From Enterobacterales bacterium (lineage in GTDB: Bacteria; Pseudomonadota; Gammaproteobacteria; Enterobacterales; Enterobacteriaceae), in the NCBI GenBank assembly GCA_015654745.1, contig JAATGH010000103.1:1-55891 (forward strand): 55,891 bases of DNA. The letters are read 5' to 3'. The notes under the pieces are model-generated. The model did no database searches. It was not told the DNA's origin and saw nothing but the letters and a program-made list of their open reading frames with translations. Below, piece by piece: positions 28,190-36,995 of this stretch. Both the position numbers and the translations under genes were made by a program. Every line of letters starts with the position of its first letter. Positions within the stretch are counted from its first letter, which is position 1.

Positions 28190-28612
28190 ATGATTGCTTT
28201 ATTTAATCGTCTACTCGATAGACCCGATCTGGGAAGACTGTTGCTGCGCGTTGCCTTTGGCGGCATGATGCTGTTTCATGGTATCCATAAACTGATTTAT
28301 GGTATATCCGGCATCATCGGGATGGTGGTACAGCACGGTATGCCGGCGTTTGTCGGTTATGGCGTGTTTCTCGGCGAAATTCTGGTGCCCATCCTGTTTA
28401 TCCTGGGAATCCTGGTGCGCCCCGCCGCGCTGATTTTTTGCGCCACCATGCTGTTTGCCTGGCTGATTACCGAGCCTGGCATGATATTTACGTTAACCAA
28501 AGTCGGCGGCTGGGGATTTGAAATTATCGCCGTCTATCTGTTTGCCGGACTGGCCATTGCGTTCCTGGGCTGTGGTCGCTATAGCGTAATGTCAAATCCC
28601 AACTGGCGTTAA
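28190..28612 (+). CDS. DoxX family inner-membrane protein
   Basis: A 140-residue protein with four membrane helices and the DoxX-family pattern: GRLLLRVAFGGMMLFHGIHK, FVGYGVFLGEILVPILFILG and a GWGFEIIAVYLFAGLAIAFL end. Family members include thiosulfate:quinone oxidoreductase subunits and YphA/YqjF-type proteins; the function of this one is unknown. GGAAGG lies ahead of the ATG at 28190; the longer frame to 28067 is not favoured. It converges with the Nudix-ASCH gene with only 11 bases between. Confidence 0.85.
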   Translation: MIALFNRLLDRPDLGRLLLRVAFGGMMLFHGIHKLIYGISGIIGMVVQHGMPAFVGYGVFLGEILVPILFILGILVRPAALIFCATMLFAWLITEPGMIFTLTKVGGWGFEIIAVYLFAGLAIAFLGCGRYSVMSNPNWR

Positions 28613-28623
28613 TTGTTCGCGGG

Positions 28624-29466
28624 TTAAGCAAGCACCTCGATGAGCTTGAACTGTTCAAATATCAATAACATTTCAGGCTCATACTCTCCTTCCCGGCTAA
28701 AAAAAGCGCGATGCTCCGCCCGCCAGTAAGTAAGGCTTTTGTCACCCTCACCCTCTTCGGCCGCCATGGCGGCCGTCACCTGATGAAAACCGACCAATGT
28801 TTGCAGCACAATGCGAATAACGCAGGCGGGTTTATTTTGGCCGTCCAACACCACGCAGTCATCCCCTATTGCGGGCGACGGCTCCGCCGTAAAGGAACGA
28901 TAGGAACAGCTGGTGGCGATCTTTTCACCGGAAACGATAAGCGCCAGCAGACGGTCGGCAAGTTCGGGACTGTCGCCAAAAGAAATATGAAAAGCGTTAG
29001 GGTAGCGTGCTTCAAGGCGGCGCTGTCGGATATCGGCGATCATGGCCATTAATTGAGCAGGATAGATGATGTCGGTGCTTTTCTCGATAGCCGGTTGGGA
29101 AAACCAAGCGTAACGCGCAAATTCCTTCCGCTCATTCGCCGACCAGTTTCGATCGGAGATAATCACTTGACCTACCCTGGCGACAAAATAATGCTCCTGG
29201 GCATCAACCCACTCGCCATCATTAAGCTGCATGGGAAAGTTACGGGTAAATTCCGTGGCGGTTAACATCACATCCTTAATACCGGTTTCCTCATATAACT
29301 CTCTGGCCGCAGCCTCTGGCAGCGTTTCGCCCGCCTCAACCGCACCACCGGGCGTAGCCCAATATGCCTGACCGGCCAGCGCCCCATCGGAATGGCTAAA
29401 TTGAAACAGCAAGATCTCGTTTTGCGGATTGAACACTAAAATCCGGGCCGATGTCCTGATACGCAT
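28624..29466 (-). CDS. Nudix hydrolase fused to an ASCH domain
   Basis: A 280-residue cytoplasmic two-domain protein. Residues 1-150 form a Nudix domain with a complete Nudix box (GGAVEAGETLPEAAA then RELYEETGI), which hydrolyses a nucleoside diphosphate linked to another moiety. Residues from about 155 form an ASCH domain of the YhfF type: AFHISFGDSPELADRLLALI, GEKIATSCSYRSF, DDCVVLDGQNKPACVIRI and EGEGDKSLTYWRAEHRAFF. ASCH domains act on RNA or modified nucleosides; E. coli YqfB cleaves N4-acetylcytidine. AGGAAG within TTGAGGAAGACCATG points to ATG 29466 over TTG 29478. A SnoaL-like gene lies 20 bases upstream on the same strand. Confidence 0.85.
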   Translation of the reverse strand: MRIRTSARILVFNPQNEILLFQFSHSDGALAGQAYWATPGGAVEAGETLPEAAARELYEETGIKDVMLTATEFTRNFPMQLNDGEWVDAQEHYFVARVGQVIISDRNWSANERKEFARYAWFSQPAIEKSTDIIYPAQLMAMIADIRQRRLEARYPNAFHISFGDSPELADRLLALIVSGEKIATSCSYRSFTAEPSPAIGDDCVVLDGQNKPACVIRIVLQTLVGFHQVTAAMAAEEGEGDKSLTYWRAEHRAFFSREGEYEPEMLLIFEQFKLIEVLA

Positions 29467-29486
29467 GGTCTTCCTCAAGAAGATTA

Positions 29487-29843
29487 TTAAGACGCGGTAT
29501 AGAACCAGGCTATCTCAATCAGCCCGTTCCCAACCTGAAATACCGCCATATTCTCGATAGGTTTTTCCGTCAGGCCATAAATTAGCTCATGATCAAACAC
29601 TTTATTGCCGCACACTGTCCGGGATAGCAATTCGGCACGCAGGTTGGGGTGATTGAAACGATGCTCGGCGTAAAAGGTGGCCAGTTGCGCTTTGCCGACC
29701 ACGGCCGCTTGGGTATCCGGCATCCGATAGGACATGAAATCGTCGCTAAAGCAGGGTAGAAATGCTGCTAAATTATGGGCGTTATACGCATGAAATTGTT
29801 GTTCTACCGGGAGGATAACGCTCATAGTGATCTTGGCCGCCAT
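29487..29843 (-). CDS. SnoaL/NTF2-like protein
   Basis: A 118-residue single-domain protein with the NTF2/SnoaL cone fold pattern: N-terminal helix VEQQFHAYNAHNLAAFLPCF, FSDDFMSYR, a glycine turn with FYAEHRFNHP, and C-terminal strands MAVFQVGNGLIEIAWFY. Members act as isomerases, hydrolases or ligand-binding proteins, often of unknown substrate. It is probably co-transcribed with the Nudix-ASCH gene. The start is uncertain: ATG 29843 or ATG 29825, neither with a good ribosome-binding site. Confidence 0.7.
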   Translation of the reverse strand: MAAKITMSVILPVEQQFHAYNAHNLAAFLPCFSDDFMSYRMPDTQAAVVGKAQLATFYAEHRFNHPNLRAELLSRTVCGNKVFDHELIYGLTEKPIENMAVFQVGNGLIEIAWFYTAS

Positions 29844-29913
29844 TTGGAATTAAAATCTAATATATAACGATTTTAATGGACCGGCTATCGACGTCAAACG
29901 CGTCGGCGGCGCT

Positions 29914-29968
29914 CTGTCGCCCTGCTGTCGGCCGTCTGTCGGGTTGCCGTCGTGTTACCGACGCGGTG
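29914..29968. repeat. Five 11-bp phased repeats ahead of the XRE regulator gene
   Basis: CTGTCG recurs at 29914, 29925 and 29936, then CCGTCG at 29947 and CCGACG at 29958, exactly 11 bases apart, giving five units on one face of the helix. A reversed copy, CCGACAG at 29995-30001, overlaps the ribosome-binding site of the following gene. The placement suggests an operator array for the XRE protein encoded just downstream. Confidence 0.7.
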
Positions 29969-30011
29969 GGGCTAGTAGGGTACGGATACACCCACCGACA
30001 GGAGAAAAAAG

Positions 30012-30491
30012 TTGCGTGAATATCGAATCAAAACATTGCGGTTGGCTAAAGCGTGGTCACAAGAGCAGTTGGCCGACATCGCCTCACTAAGCGTTAGAAC
30101 GGTACAGCGCATCGAAAATGGCGAACAGGCTAGTCTGGAAACGTTGGCGGCTATCGCCTCGGCATTCGGCGTTAGCGTTACCGATCTCTACGTCGGGCAG
30201 GCCGAGCCGGCAGAGCAGGAACAGGCAAAGGCTATCGATGAACGATTGGCCAGAATTAGAAAGCGGGTCGAGTTGGAAGCCAAATTTTATCGCGATCTGA
30301 TCGGGTTCGGCATTACGAGCCTGTTTTTACTGACCCTAAACTGGTTGACCAGCCACAGCATTACCTGGGCAGGATTGGTGATAGGGATTTTGGCCGCTTT
30401 GCTGATCAGACGTGGATTGATAATCTTTATATTCAATCGGCGTATTGATAAATGGAAAGCGGACAAAATCACCAGGCTACTGGGGAGATAA
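30012..30491 (+). CDS. XRE-type regulator with C-terminal two-helix membrane domain
   Basis: A 159-residue membrane-attached DNA-binding protein. Residues 1-60 form an XRE helix-turn-helix (IKTLRLAKAWSQEQLADIAS then LSVRTVQRIENGEQASLETL); residues 68-95 are charged and helical; two hydrophobic segments (about 97-115 and 119-140) form a 2TM-type domain with a basic tail. It starts at a TTG with GGAG seven bases upstream; no ATG is available near. The promoter region holds a phased array of 11-bp repeats, which may be its own operator. Target genes are unknown; the divergent SnoaL/Nudix-ASCH pair is the natural candidate. Confidence 0.85.
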   Translation: MREYRIKTLRLAKAWSQEQLADIASLSVRTVQRIENGEQASLETLAAIASAFGVSVTDLYVGQAEPAEQEQAKAIDERLARIRKRVELEAKFYRDLIGFGITSLFLLTLNWLTSHSITWAGLVIGILAALLIRRGLIIFIFNRRIDKWKADKITRLLGR

Positions 30492-30555
30492 ACGCGGCGC
30501 TAAAATCGGTAAAGCCCGCTGCTATTGATGAATATAGTAGCGGTCTGCCTGGCTT

Positions 30556-31584
30556 TCAGCTGTGAACCGGCTCGTTACAGTTAAAAAATTCCTGCCCTGT
30601 TTCACGGTCGCTATCGCTACCGGCGTCGGCAAAAAGCGTGACAACCAGCTCATGTGGACCCATTGATCTGGCCAGATGGTAAGCGCTTTTCCAATTGGCC
30701 GCCGAAGACGCCCCGATGCGCACCCCGGTTAGCTGATGGAATTCAAACATGGCCGCCAGCGCATCTTCCCAACTCACTTTAAAGAATGGCAGATCGTCCA
30801 CCGGCATGCGGGTAATGAACGGCTGGCGAAAGCCAAAGCCCATGCCGCCCGCGCCGGCAAACTTATTCTTGCCGTTAGGTGGCGCCATGGTACCGAAAGG
30901 CAACTCCCAGGGCGTGGTACCCTGTACTTTAAGCGACGGATTGTCTTGCACTAATGCCGCATACACGCCGGACAACGTGCCGCCGGTGCCCACCGCCGCC
31001 ACCCAGCCATCGGCTTTTCCCCCGTGCAGTTGCTGGCGAATCTCTTGGCCGGTTTGATACTGGTGCACCGCGACGTTGGCTAAGTTGAGATGCTGAGAGA
31101 GCAAGGTCCAGCCCGGATCCCGTCGCGCAATATCCTGTGCGCGGGCGATAAGCCCTAACAAGAAGTGCTGGCGGTCCACCAGCGTCACGTCGGCGCGCGC
31201 GTCATATAGCGCTTTGATCAGCGTATCCGGTGAAGAATCGGGCACCACCAGGTGCACCGGTATATCACAAAGTTTACCCAACATGGCCAACGCCCGGCCC
31301 ATATTCCCACCGGAAGCATCCAGTAGTTTTAGCTGTCCTTGGCTGAAATCATGCTGGTTAATGGCATCACAAAACAGACCAAACGCCGCGCGATCTTTAA
31401 CGGAGCCAAAGGGATTTTCAAATTCGCATTTCGCCAAGATCCTGGCGCCGCCCTTGGGGCCTGGTACCGGCATCAGGGGCGTTTGACCTAAATGTTGATG
31501 GAACTCGCTCAACTGCGGGAACATACGCAGGGCTTTTTCCGGGTTGGGCGCGCCGTTCTGGGGATTATAGAGAGCAAAGTTCAT
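30556..31584 (-). CDS. PLP-dependent cysteine-synthase-family enzyme
   Basis: A 342-residue fold-type II pyridoxal-phosphate enzyme. The PLP lysine is in NPFGSVKDRAAF (K63), the substrate/phosphate loop reads ASGGNMGRALAML in place of the usual TSGNTG, and the glycine-rich phosphate loop is GTGGTLSG. The family includes cysteine synthase, cystathionine beta-synthase and diaminopropionate-type enzymes; the altered TSGNTG loop suggests a substrate other than O-acetylserine. Of two ATGs (31590, 31584) the second has AAGGA at six bases, so it is chosen. It stands alone, 482 bases from the next gene. Confidence 0.8.
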   Translation of the reverse strand: MNFALYNPQNGAPNPEKALRMFPQLSEFHQHLGQTPLMPVPGPKGGARILAKCEFENPFGSVKDRAAFGLFCDAINQHDFSQGQLKLLDASGGNMGRALAMLGKLCDIPVHLVVPDSSPDTLIKALYDARADVTLVDRQHFLLGLIARAQDIARRDPGWTLLSQHLNLANVAVHQYQTGQEIRQQLHGGKADGWVAAVGTGGTLSGVYAALVQDNPSLKVQGTTPWELPFGTMAPPNGKNKFAGAGGMGFGFRQPFITRMPVDDLPFFKVSWEDALAAMFEFHQLTGVRIGASSAANWKSAYHLARSMGPHELVVTLFADAGSDSDRETGQEFFNCNEPVHS

Positions 31585-32072
31585 AATCATTCCTTGAAAG
31601 GATAACCGTTGGAGTAAGAGATGATTCCCGGCGTTTATCAGTCCATAAAGATAAAAAAGGAGTCTTGATAATACTCATTATTATATTTAAATTTTATTAT
31701 TGTTGATGCCACATTACAGTCAACCCCCATCTAATCAATAAGTTATTATATGCTGGCTGTTTATATTTAAAAAAACACTTCGCCAAAACGAGACTATGAT
31801 TAAACTCTGTAACCCCACCATTTTTTGCCGGCGTGTAGATCCACTGCCGGTAAATTTCATAAACCACTATTTTTCCGATAGGGTATTAACGGCTGCCGGA
31901 TTGTGATACTTTCCCGGCCGGTTTTTAACAACTGTTAAGAATGTATTAAAGCGGGTAAATGATTGTCAGCCCGGACTTTTTTAAGATAATTCGTGGTTAC
32001 AAGTCGTCATGGTTAACTGATATTGATAACCACTGGCTTGACAAAGCAGTCGCGTCATAGAGGGAAGTAAAA
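31585..32072. other. AT-rich intergenic region between the PLP enzyme and the RcnB-like gene
   Basis: A 488-base divergent region, clearly AT-rich in its left half. I see no coding frame. It should hold promoters for both flanking genes; the only motif noted is the PmrA-box-like pair at 31934-31950. Confidence 0.5.
31934..31950 (-). promoter_or_regulatory. PmrA-box-like half sites upstream of the RcnB-like gene
   Basis: On the minus strand TTTAAT, five bases, CTTAAC (31950-31934) resembles the PmrA/BasR box (CTTAAT-N5-CTTAAT). It lies 120 bases ahead of the RcnB-like gene. AT-rich surroundings make chance occurrence likely. Confidence 0.2.
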
Positions 32073-32516
32073 ATGAAAAAAACAATGCTCGCATTCGTAA
32101 TAACCCTATTCTCAGCAAGCGTCTGCCTTTCCACGCAGTCTTACGCCGATGGCCATGATGGCGGCCCCCAAGGCCAGCAGAAGTGGCAACAGCAAGGTGG
32201 ACAAGACCACGGCGACCACCGGGCTCAGGGTGGCCCTGGCCGGCAAGACGGACATGGCGATCGCGGCCATAACGGCGGCCCGCAGGGCGGCGAGCGCGAC
32301 CATTTTGCCTGGAACGGTCATGATTTCAGGCGTGGACATCCGGCGCCGCGGCGTTTCCGGGGTGATGAATACCGCGTGAACGACTGGCGCGAACGTGGCC
32401 TACGTGAGCCTCCACGTGGCGAACATTGGGCTTATGTTAACGGTAATTACGTTCTGATTGCCGTGGCGACTGGCGTCATAACCTCAATCATTTTGGACAG
32501 CATGGCACATCAATAA
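32073..32516 (+). CDS. RcnB-like periplasmic protein
   Basis: A 147-residue secreted protein. A signal peptide (MKKTMLAFVITLFSASVCLS, cleavage near SYA-DG) is followed by a low-complexity segment rich in Gly, Gln, His, Asp and Arg (residues 26-85), then the RcnB domain: YRVNDWRERGLREPPRGEHW, VNGNYVLIAVATGVITSIIL. RcnB in E. coli limits Ni/Co loss through RcnA; many relatives act in envelope stress. The His/Asp-rich insert could bind metal. No rcnA or rcnR lies nearby, so a role in nickel is unproven. AGGGAAG precedes the ATG. Confidence 0.82.
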   Translation: MKKTMLAFVITLFSASVCLSTQSYADGHDGGPQGQQKWQQQGGQDHGDHRAQGGPGRQDGHGDRGHNGGPQGGERDHFAWNGHDFRRGHPAPRRFRGDEYRVNDWRERGLREPPRGEHWAYVNGNYVLIAVATGVITSIILDSMAHQ

Positions 32517-32599
32517 CGAACGCGCGTGCCGCCCGGCGTTATGCCGGCGGTACGCCTTCGCCTGGCAAAACGCGCCCCTTCAACAATAAAAAGCCATTC

Positions 32600-32618
32600 C
32601 GGGTCGATGAAAGACCCG
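32600..32618. terminator. Small hairpin downstream of the RcnB-like gene
   Basis: CGGGTC (32600-32605) pairs with GACCCG (32613-32618) around a seven-base loop, followed twelve bases later by TTTTT. It could end the upstream transcript. The rest of the 299-base gap before rlmJ shows nothing else that I can support. Confidence 0.3.
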
Positions 32619-32815
32619 AAGGTCTACACTTTTTATATCCTATGCGGTTTATACTGCCCGTCATGATATGCTGTGCTCCGTTTTACGCGCCTTGCTTTTA
32701 GGTTCCCGCACAGGTCGCCCATAACCATCGGCACTGCAACAATGCACAGTAAAAATTTCAGCTATTTACTGATTTTACTGTTGATACAAACACCCTCTAA
32801 AAGTGCAAATATATT

Positions 32816-33658
32816 ATGTTAAGTTATCGCCACAGCTTCCATGCCGGTAATCACGCCGATGTGCTCAAGCACACCGTGCAGAGTCTGATCCTGACGGCCA
32901 TGAAAGAAAAGGATAAACCCTTCCTTTACCTTGATACCCATGCCGGCGCCGGGCGTTATTTGCTCAGCAGCGAGCATGCCGGACGCACCGGAGAGTATCT
33001 TGAAGGTATCGCGCAAATCTGGCAGCGGGACGATTGTCCAGCGCTGCTGGAACCCTACCTGACGGTCATTCGTCATTACAATCGTAGCGGTACGCTGCGT
33101 TATTACCCGGGTTCGCCGTTGATTGCCCGCCAGATGCTGCGTGAACACGATAAGCTGCATCTGACCGAACTGCACTCCAGCGATTACCCTTTGCTGCGCG
33201 ATGAGTTTCAGAAAGATGCGCGCGCGGAAGTGCTGCGTGCCGATGGCTACGCGCAGTTAAAATCGCAATTACCACCGTTAAGCCGCCGAGGCGTGGTGCT
33301 GATCGATCCGCCTTATGAAATGAAAACCGATTATCAAGACGTGGTATCCGGTATTCAGGAAGGCTACAAACGCTTCGCCACCGGCGTATATGCCTTGTGG
33401 TATCCGGTAGTATTGCGCCAGCATGTGAAAAAAATCCTGGTGGCGTTGGAAAAAACCGGCATCCGCCGCATCATGCAAATCGAGCTGGCGGTGAGGCCCG
33501 ACAGTGACCAGCGTGGCATGACCGGTTCGGGCATGATTGTGATCAACCCGCCCTGGATGCTGGAACAGCAGATGACGGAACTGCTGCCATGGCTGCACCA
33601 GGCGCTGGTCCCCTCCGGCCACGGTCATACGCTGGTGCGCTGGGTCGTGCCGGAATAA
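32816..33658 (+). CDS. rlmJ: 23S rRNA (adenine2030-N6)-methyltransferase RlmJ
   Basis: RlmJ methylates A2030 of 23S rRNA before 50S assembly. The 280-residue protein has the family start MLSYRHSFHAGNHADVLKH, the SAM-loop DTHAGAGRY and the catalytic DPPYEMK motif (residues 164-170). Length equals E. coli RlmJ. It is followed by gor on the same strand after 141 bases, the same neighbourhood as in E. coli, where rlmJ and gor are adjacent near prlC; here a 5-kb accessory block separates prlC and rlmJ. Confidence 0.96.
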   Translation: MLSYRHSFHAGNHADVLKHTVQSLILTAMKEKDKPFLYLDTHAGAGRYLLSSEHAGRTGEYLEGIAQIWQRDDCPALLEPYLTVIRHYNRSGTLRYYPGSPLIARQMLREHDKLHLTELHSSDYPLLRDEFQKDARAEVLRADGYAQLKSQLPPLSRRGVVLIDPPYEMKTDYQDVVSGIQEGYKRFATGVYALWYPVVLRQHVKKILVALEKTGIRRIMQIELAVRPDSDQRGMTGSGMIVINPPWMLEQQMTELLPWLHQALVPSGHGHTLVRWVVPE

Positions 33659-33799
33659 CCTTTGCAGCGGGCATGTCACGCCGCAGGATAACGCGTATTG
33701 TCCTCCGCGCCTATCGGAGGGATTGATGCAAACTTTGCGACAAATGCATTTTGCGCGTTAAACTTGTGCCCATCATGTTACGCAGAAGGGAACACCGGA

Positions 33800-35152
33800 A
33801 TGACCAGACATTACGATTATCTCGCCATCGGCGGCGGCAGCGGCGGCATCGCCTCCATCAATCGTGCGGCCTCCTATGGTCAGAAATGCGCGCTAATTGA
33901 AGCCAAACAGCTTGGCGGCACCTGCGTTAATGTCGGCTGTGTCCCGAAAAAAGTCATGTGGCATGCAGCGCAAATTGCCGAGGCTATCAAACTTTATGGT
34001 CCGGATTACGGTTTTGATACCACAATTAACCGTTTCGACTGGAGTACGTTGATCAACAGTCGCAGCGCGTATATTGACCGGATTCATCAATCTTATGAAA
34101 AGGTGCTCGGCAATAACCAGGTCGAGGTTATCAAGGGTTTTGCCACCTTCATTGATGCCCATACCGTGGAGGTCAACGGAGAACATATCACCGCCGATCA
34201 TATTCTGATCGCCACCGGCGGCCGCCCCAGCCATATTGATATCGTCGGTGCGCAATACGGCATTGATTCCGACGGTTTTTTTGCCCTCGACGCTATGCCG
34301 CAGCGGGTGGCGGTGGTCGGCGCGGGATATATCGCGGTGGAAATCGCCGGCGTATTGAATGCGCGGGGTGCGCAAACCCACCTGTTCGTGCGTAAGCACG
34401 CCCCGCTGCGTACCTTTGATCCGTTGATTGTGGAAACGCTGGTGGAAATTATGCAGGCGGAAGGCCCTAACCTGCACACCGGCGCCATTCCCGAATCCGT
34501 GGTCAAAAACCCGGACGGCAGTCTGACGCTGACGTTGGAGAACGGCGAGGCGTTTACGGTCGATGCGCTGATTTGGGCCATTGGCCGCGAGCCTTCCACC
34601 GATAATCTCAACCTGGCCGCCGCCGGGGTGGAAACCGATAGTAATGGCTATATCCGGGTCGATAAATATCAAAATACCTCGGTGCCCGGTATTTACGCCG
34701 TCGGTGATAATACCGGCGCCGTAGAACTCACGCCGGTGGCGGTCGCCGCCGGTCGGCGTCTGTCGGAACGTTTGTTTAACCACAAGCCGGAAGAGCATTT
34801 AGATTACAATCTGATCCCCACCGTGGTATTTAGCCATCCACCCATCGGCACCATTGGTTTGACCGAGCCGGCGGCCATTGCCAAATACGGCGAACAAGAG
34901 GTAAAGGTATACAAAACCGCCTTCACGTCGATGTATACCGCCGTTACCGGCCATCGCCAACCCTGTCGAATGAAACTGGTGTGCGTCGGGGCGGAAGAAA
35001 AAATCGTCGGCCTGCACGGCATTGGCTTCGGCATGGATGAAATCCTGCAGGGATTTGCGGTGGCGATCAAAATGGGCGCCACCAAACGCGACTTTGATAA
35101 TACCGTGGCTATCCATCCGACGGCAGGGGAAGAGCTGGTGACCATGAGATGA
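33800..35152 (+). CDS. gor: Glutathione reductase
   Basis: Gor is the cytoplasmic NADPH-dependent flavoenzyme that keeps glutathione reduced. The 450-residue protein has the FAD site [16 protein letters not shown], the redox pair CVNVGC (Cys42 and Cys47 region), the NADPH site [15 protein letters not shown] with downstream Arg residues in [11 protein letters not shown], and the C-terminal [14 protein letters not shown] with the His-Glu pair. The ATG at 33800 matches E. coli; the open frame from 33698 is not supported. A 13-bp hairpin follows the gene. Confidence 0.97.
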   Translation: MTRHYDYLAIGGGSGGIASINRAASYGQKCALIEAKQLGGTCVNVGCVPKKVMWHAAQIAEAIKLYGPDYGFDTTINRFDWSTLINSRSAYIDRIHQSYEKVLGNNQVEVIKGFATFIDAHTVEVNGEHITADHILIATGGRPSHIDIVGAQYGIDSDGFFALDAMPQRVAVVGAGYIAVEIAGVLNARGAQTHLFVRKHAPLRTFDPLIVETLVEIMQAEGPNLHTGAIPESVVKNPDGSLTLTLENGEAFTVDALIWAIGREPSTDNLNLAAAGVETDSNGYIRVDKYQNTSVPGIYAVGDNTGAVELTPVAVAAGRRLSERLFNHKPEEHLDYNLIPTVVFSHPPIGTIGLTEPAAIAKYGEQEVKVYKTAFTSMYTAVTGHRQPCRMKLVCVGAEEKIVGLHGIGFGMDEILQGFAVAIKMGATKRDFDNTVAIHPTAGEELVTMR

Positions 35153-35201
35153 TGGCCGAGGATTATCCCCGGCAATCGCGATAGATTCGACCAACGCCAT
35201 T

Positions 35202-35232
35202 TCAGGTATGGCCGCCGGACGGCCATACCTGA
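35202..35232. terminator. 13-bp hairpin between convergent gor and the porin gene
   Basis: TCAGGTATGGCCG (35202-35214) pairs perfectly with 35220-35232 around a five-base loop. It lies 50 bases after gor and 10 bases after the end of the porin gene. No T-tract flanks it, but stem strength and position suggest a two-way transcription stop. Confidence 0.65.
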
Positions 35233-35242
35233 GTCGCCAACC

Positions 35243-36724
35243 TCAGAACCAGGCTTCCCACATTGCACCGACGTTGAAAGAGTCAAGCTTGGTATCTTCA
35301 CTGTCGGTGGTGCGCGCGGTATGCTGATTATCGACTTCGCCGCCGGTGACATAGAAGCGCAGCATCGGTCTGAACTCCGGTCCCATGGCAAAAGAAATAT
35401 TTTGCGAAAGGGTCAGTTTCCAGCCTTTATTGTCGCCGCCTTCTTCATAATTGACTCGTTGATAGCCCGCCTCGAGCCAGGTCGAATGGACATCATTCCA
35501 AAAATACATCGGCCGTACGATGGCCGCATAGTTCTTGCGATTATCCTGAGTTTGTTCACTATTATCGTAATCATGGAACGCTAACAGATATTTGACAGTG
35601 GTTTTCGGGTTAAAAGTGTACAGCCCTTCAAAGCTGGTATACAGGGTGCGTAAGGAGTCGGTTTTTCGATAAACGCTGTTATCCGAGTGATCTGAATAAC
35701 GGGTAATCAGTTTGTTCATGGTATGGTCAGTCGTGTGGCTCAGTACAACCGCGCCCTGCCACGCTTTGGTTCTTTCTTCGCTGTCGATGGCTTTGGAATC
35801 AAAACCATAGTTGGCATAAATATCAACATCTAGTGGGCCTAACTTTATGTCATGTATTTTTGACGTCAGCGCATAATTGCCTTTTTCGCCGGTGCCTGCG
35901 CCGCCGGTACAGGTAATGCGCGATGGGTTATCTCCATCGTTCACCACCTGCGGTTCACAGTTTTCCACGGCGCCGACGCCCGCCAGGTCAAACTTGATGC
36001 CTTTGATGTCGAAATTTTTTATCCCGGCGCCCTGTCCATCATGAGCCATCCACATGTAGTCATTGATATCTTGTTGCGGACGCTGATGGAAATCGCGTCC
36101 GGCCCATAAATAGGCTTTGGGCTGTGATTCAAATAAATTGGTCACTCCCGCGTACGCTTTTTTCAAATTGACCTCATCACTCCAGTGGTCAATCATGACG
36201 CCAACATCCCAAATGGCGCCGTTTTCAGCTTTAAAAAATTGAGTCAGCTGGTATTCCCCACCGTAGCCTTCGTTACCTAATCGACCAATTCCCGACGTAC
36301 CATTATATGACCCATCCACACCGACATATTTTTGATCGCCGCCCTGAAAATTCGCGCCATAACGTGCATAAGCACTGAATTTCAGACCATAGGGAGTGAC
36401 CATGTCAGGCGATCTGGGTGCCGGCGTGGTGGTGGAGATGGGTGTCGCCTGCGGCGCCGGTGGCGCTTGTTGAGCCAACGGCATCTGCGATGCCTGTTGA
36501 GCCAACGGCGCCTGGGATGTTTGTTGCGCGGCCGATGCTTCGCTCTTTTTAAGCGCGGCGGCATCCAGCTTTGCCTGACGCTTCGCCAACGCCTTGTCCA
36601 CTGCCCGGGCGACAATTTTATCTAATTGATCCTGACTAATCGTTATATCTTGAGCGAATAATGGAAAAGGGCTCAGCGTGGCGGTTACCGCCATGGTTAA
36701 TAGTAGTTTTTTAACTATTTTCAT
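35243..36724 (-). CDS. LamB/ScrY-type carbohydrate porin
   Basis: A 493-residue outer-membrane sugar porin. Signal peptide (MKIVKKLLLTMAVTATLSPF, cleavage near LFA-QD), then a periplasmic coiled-coil segment (QDQLDKIVARAVDKALAKRQ) and an Ala/Gln/Pro-rich linker with repeated PLAQQA units, as in ScrY/BglH porins, followed by an 18-strand maltoporin-type barrel from about residue 105 (GLKFSAYARYGANF) to the terminal aromatic signature EAWF. It lies downstream of an orphan PTS IIC on the same strand but 690 bases away with an ERIC element between, so it probably has its own promoter. The sugar is likely a beta-glucoside or oligosaccharide. Confidence 0.88.
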   Translation of the reverse strand: MKIVKKLLLTMAVTATLSPFPLFAQDITISQDQLDKIVARAVDKALAKRQAKLDAAALKKSEASAAQQTSQAPLAQQASQMPLAQQAPPAPQATPISTTTPAPRSPDMVTPYGLKFSAYARYGANFQGGDQKYVGVDGSYNGTSGIGRLGNEGYGGEYQLTQFFKAENGAIWDVGVMIDHWSDEVNLKKAYAGVTNLFESQPKAYLWAGRDFHQRPQQDINDYMWMAHDGQGAGIKNFDIKGIKFDLAGVGAVENCEPQVVNDGDNPSRITCTGGAGTGEKGNYALTSKIHDIKLGPLDVDIYANYGFDSKAIDSEERTKAWQGAVVLSHTTDHTMNKLITRYSDHSDNSVYRKTDSLRTLYTSFEGLYTFNPKTTVKYLLAFHDYDNSEQTQDNRKNYAAIVRPMYFWNDVHSTWLEAGYQRVNYEEGGDNKGWKLTLSQNISFAMGPEFRPMLRFYVTGGEVDNQHTARTTDSEDTKLDSFNVGAMWEAWF

Positions 36725-36870
36725 ATTATTCTCAATATAGTAAGTTATCTTCAGACAATAACCATCCCGCTCAGGTTTGAGTGAAAAAATCGTCACCTAA
36801 ACAAGCTTGTTTTTAGACTTTAATGTGTTGGCATTTAATTATTTACGCTATAACTTCTCCATTCTATTGG

Positions 36871-36995
36871 TATACCCTAAATAATTCGAGTTGCAGGCAG
36901 ACGGCGAGCGAGTGCATCCCAATGAGCTTACCCAAGTTAAAAAACGGGTAACGAGCGCAGACAACGCACCTGCGGCTCGAAGCATGACGGGTATA
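36871..36995. repeat. ERIC element, about 125 bp
   Basis: The element starts TATACCCTAAATAATTCGAG, continues TTGCAGGCAGACGGCGAGCG, has the central GAGCTTAC...AAACGGG region and ends GAAGCATGACGGGTATA. Ends are inverted repeats of each other and the sequence follows the enterobacterial repetitive intergenic consensus along its length with substitutions. It lies between the porin gene and the IIC gene. Confidence 0.85.

Noticed and set aside
33893-34798. 301-codon minus-strand frame
   Set aside because: Antisense to gor, no known domain, no ribosome-binding site.
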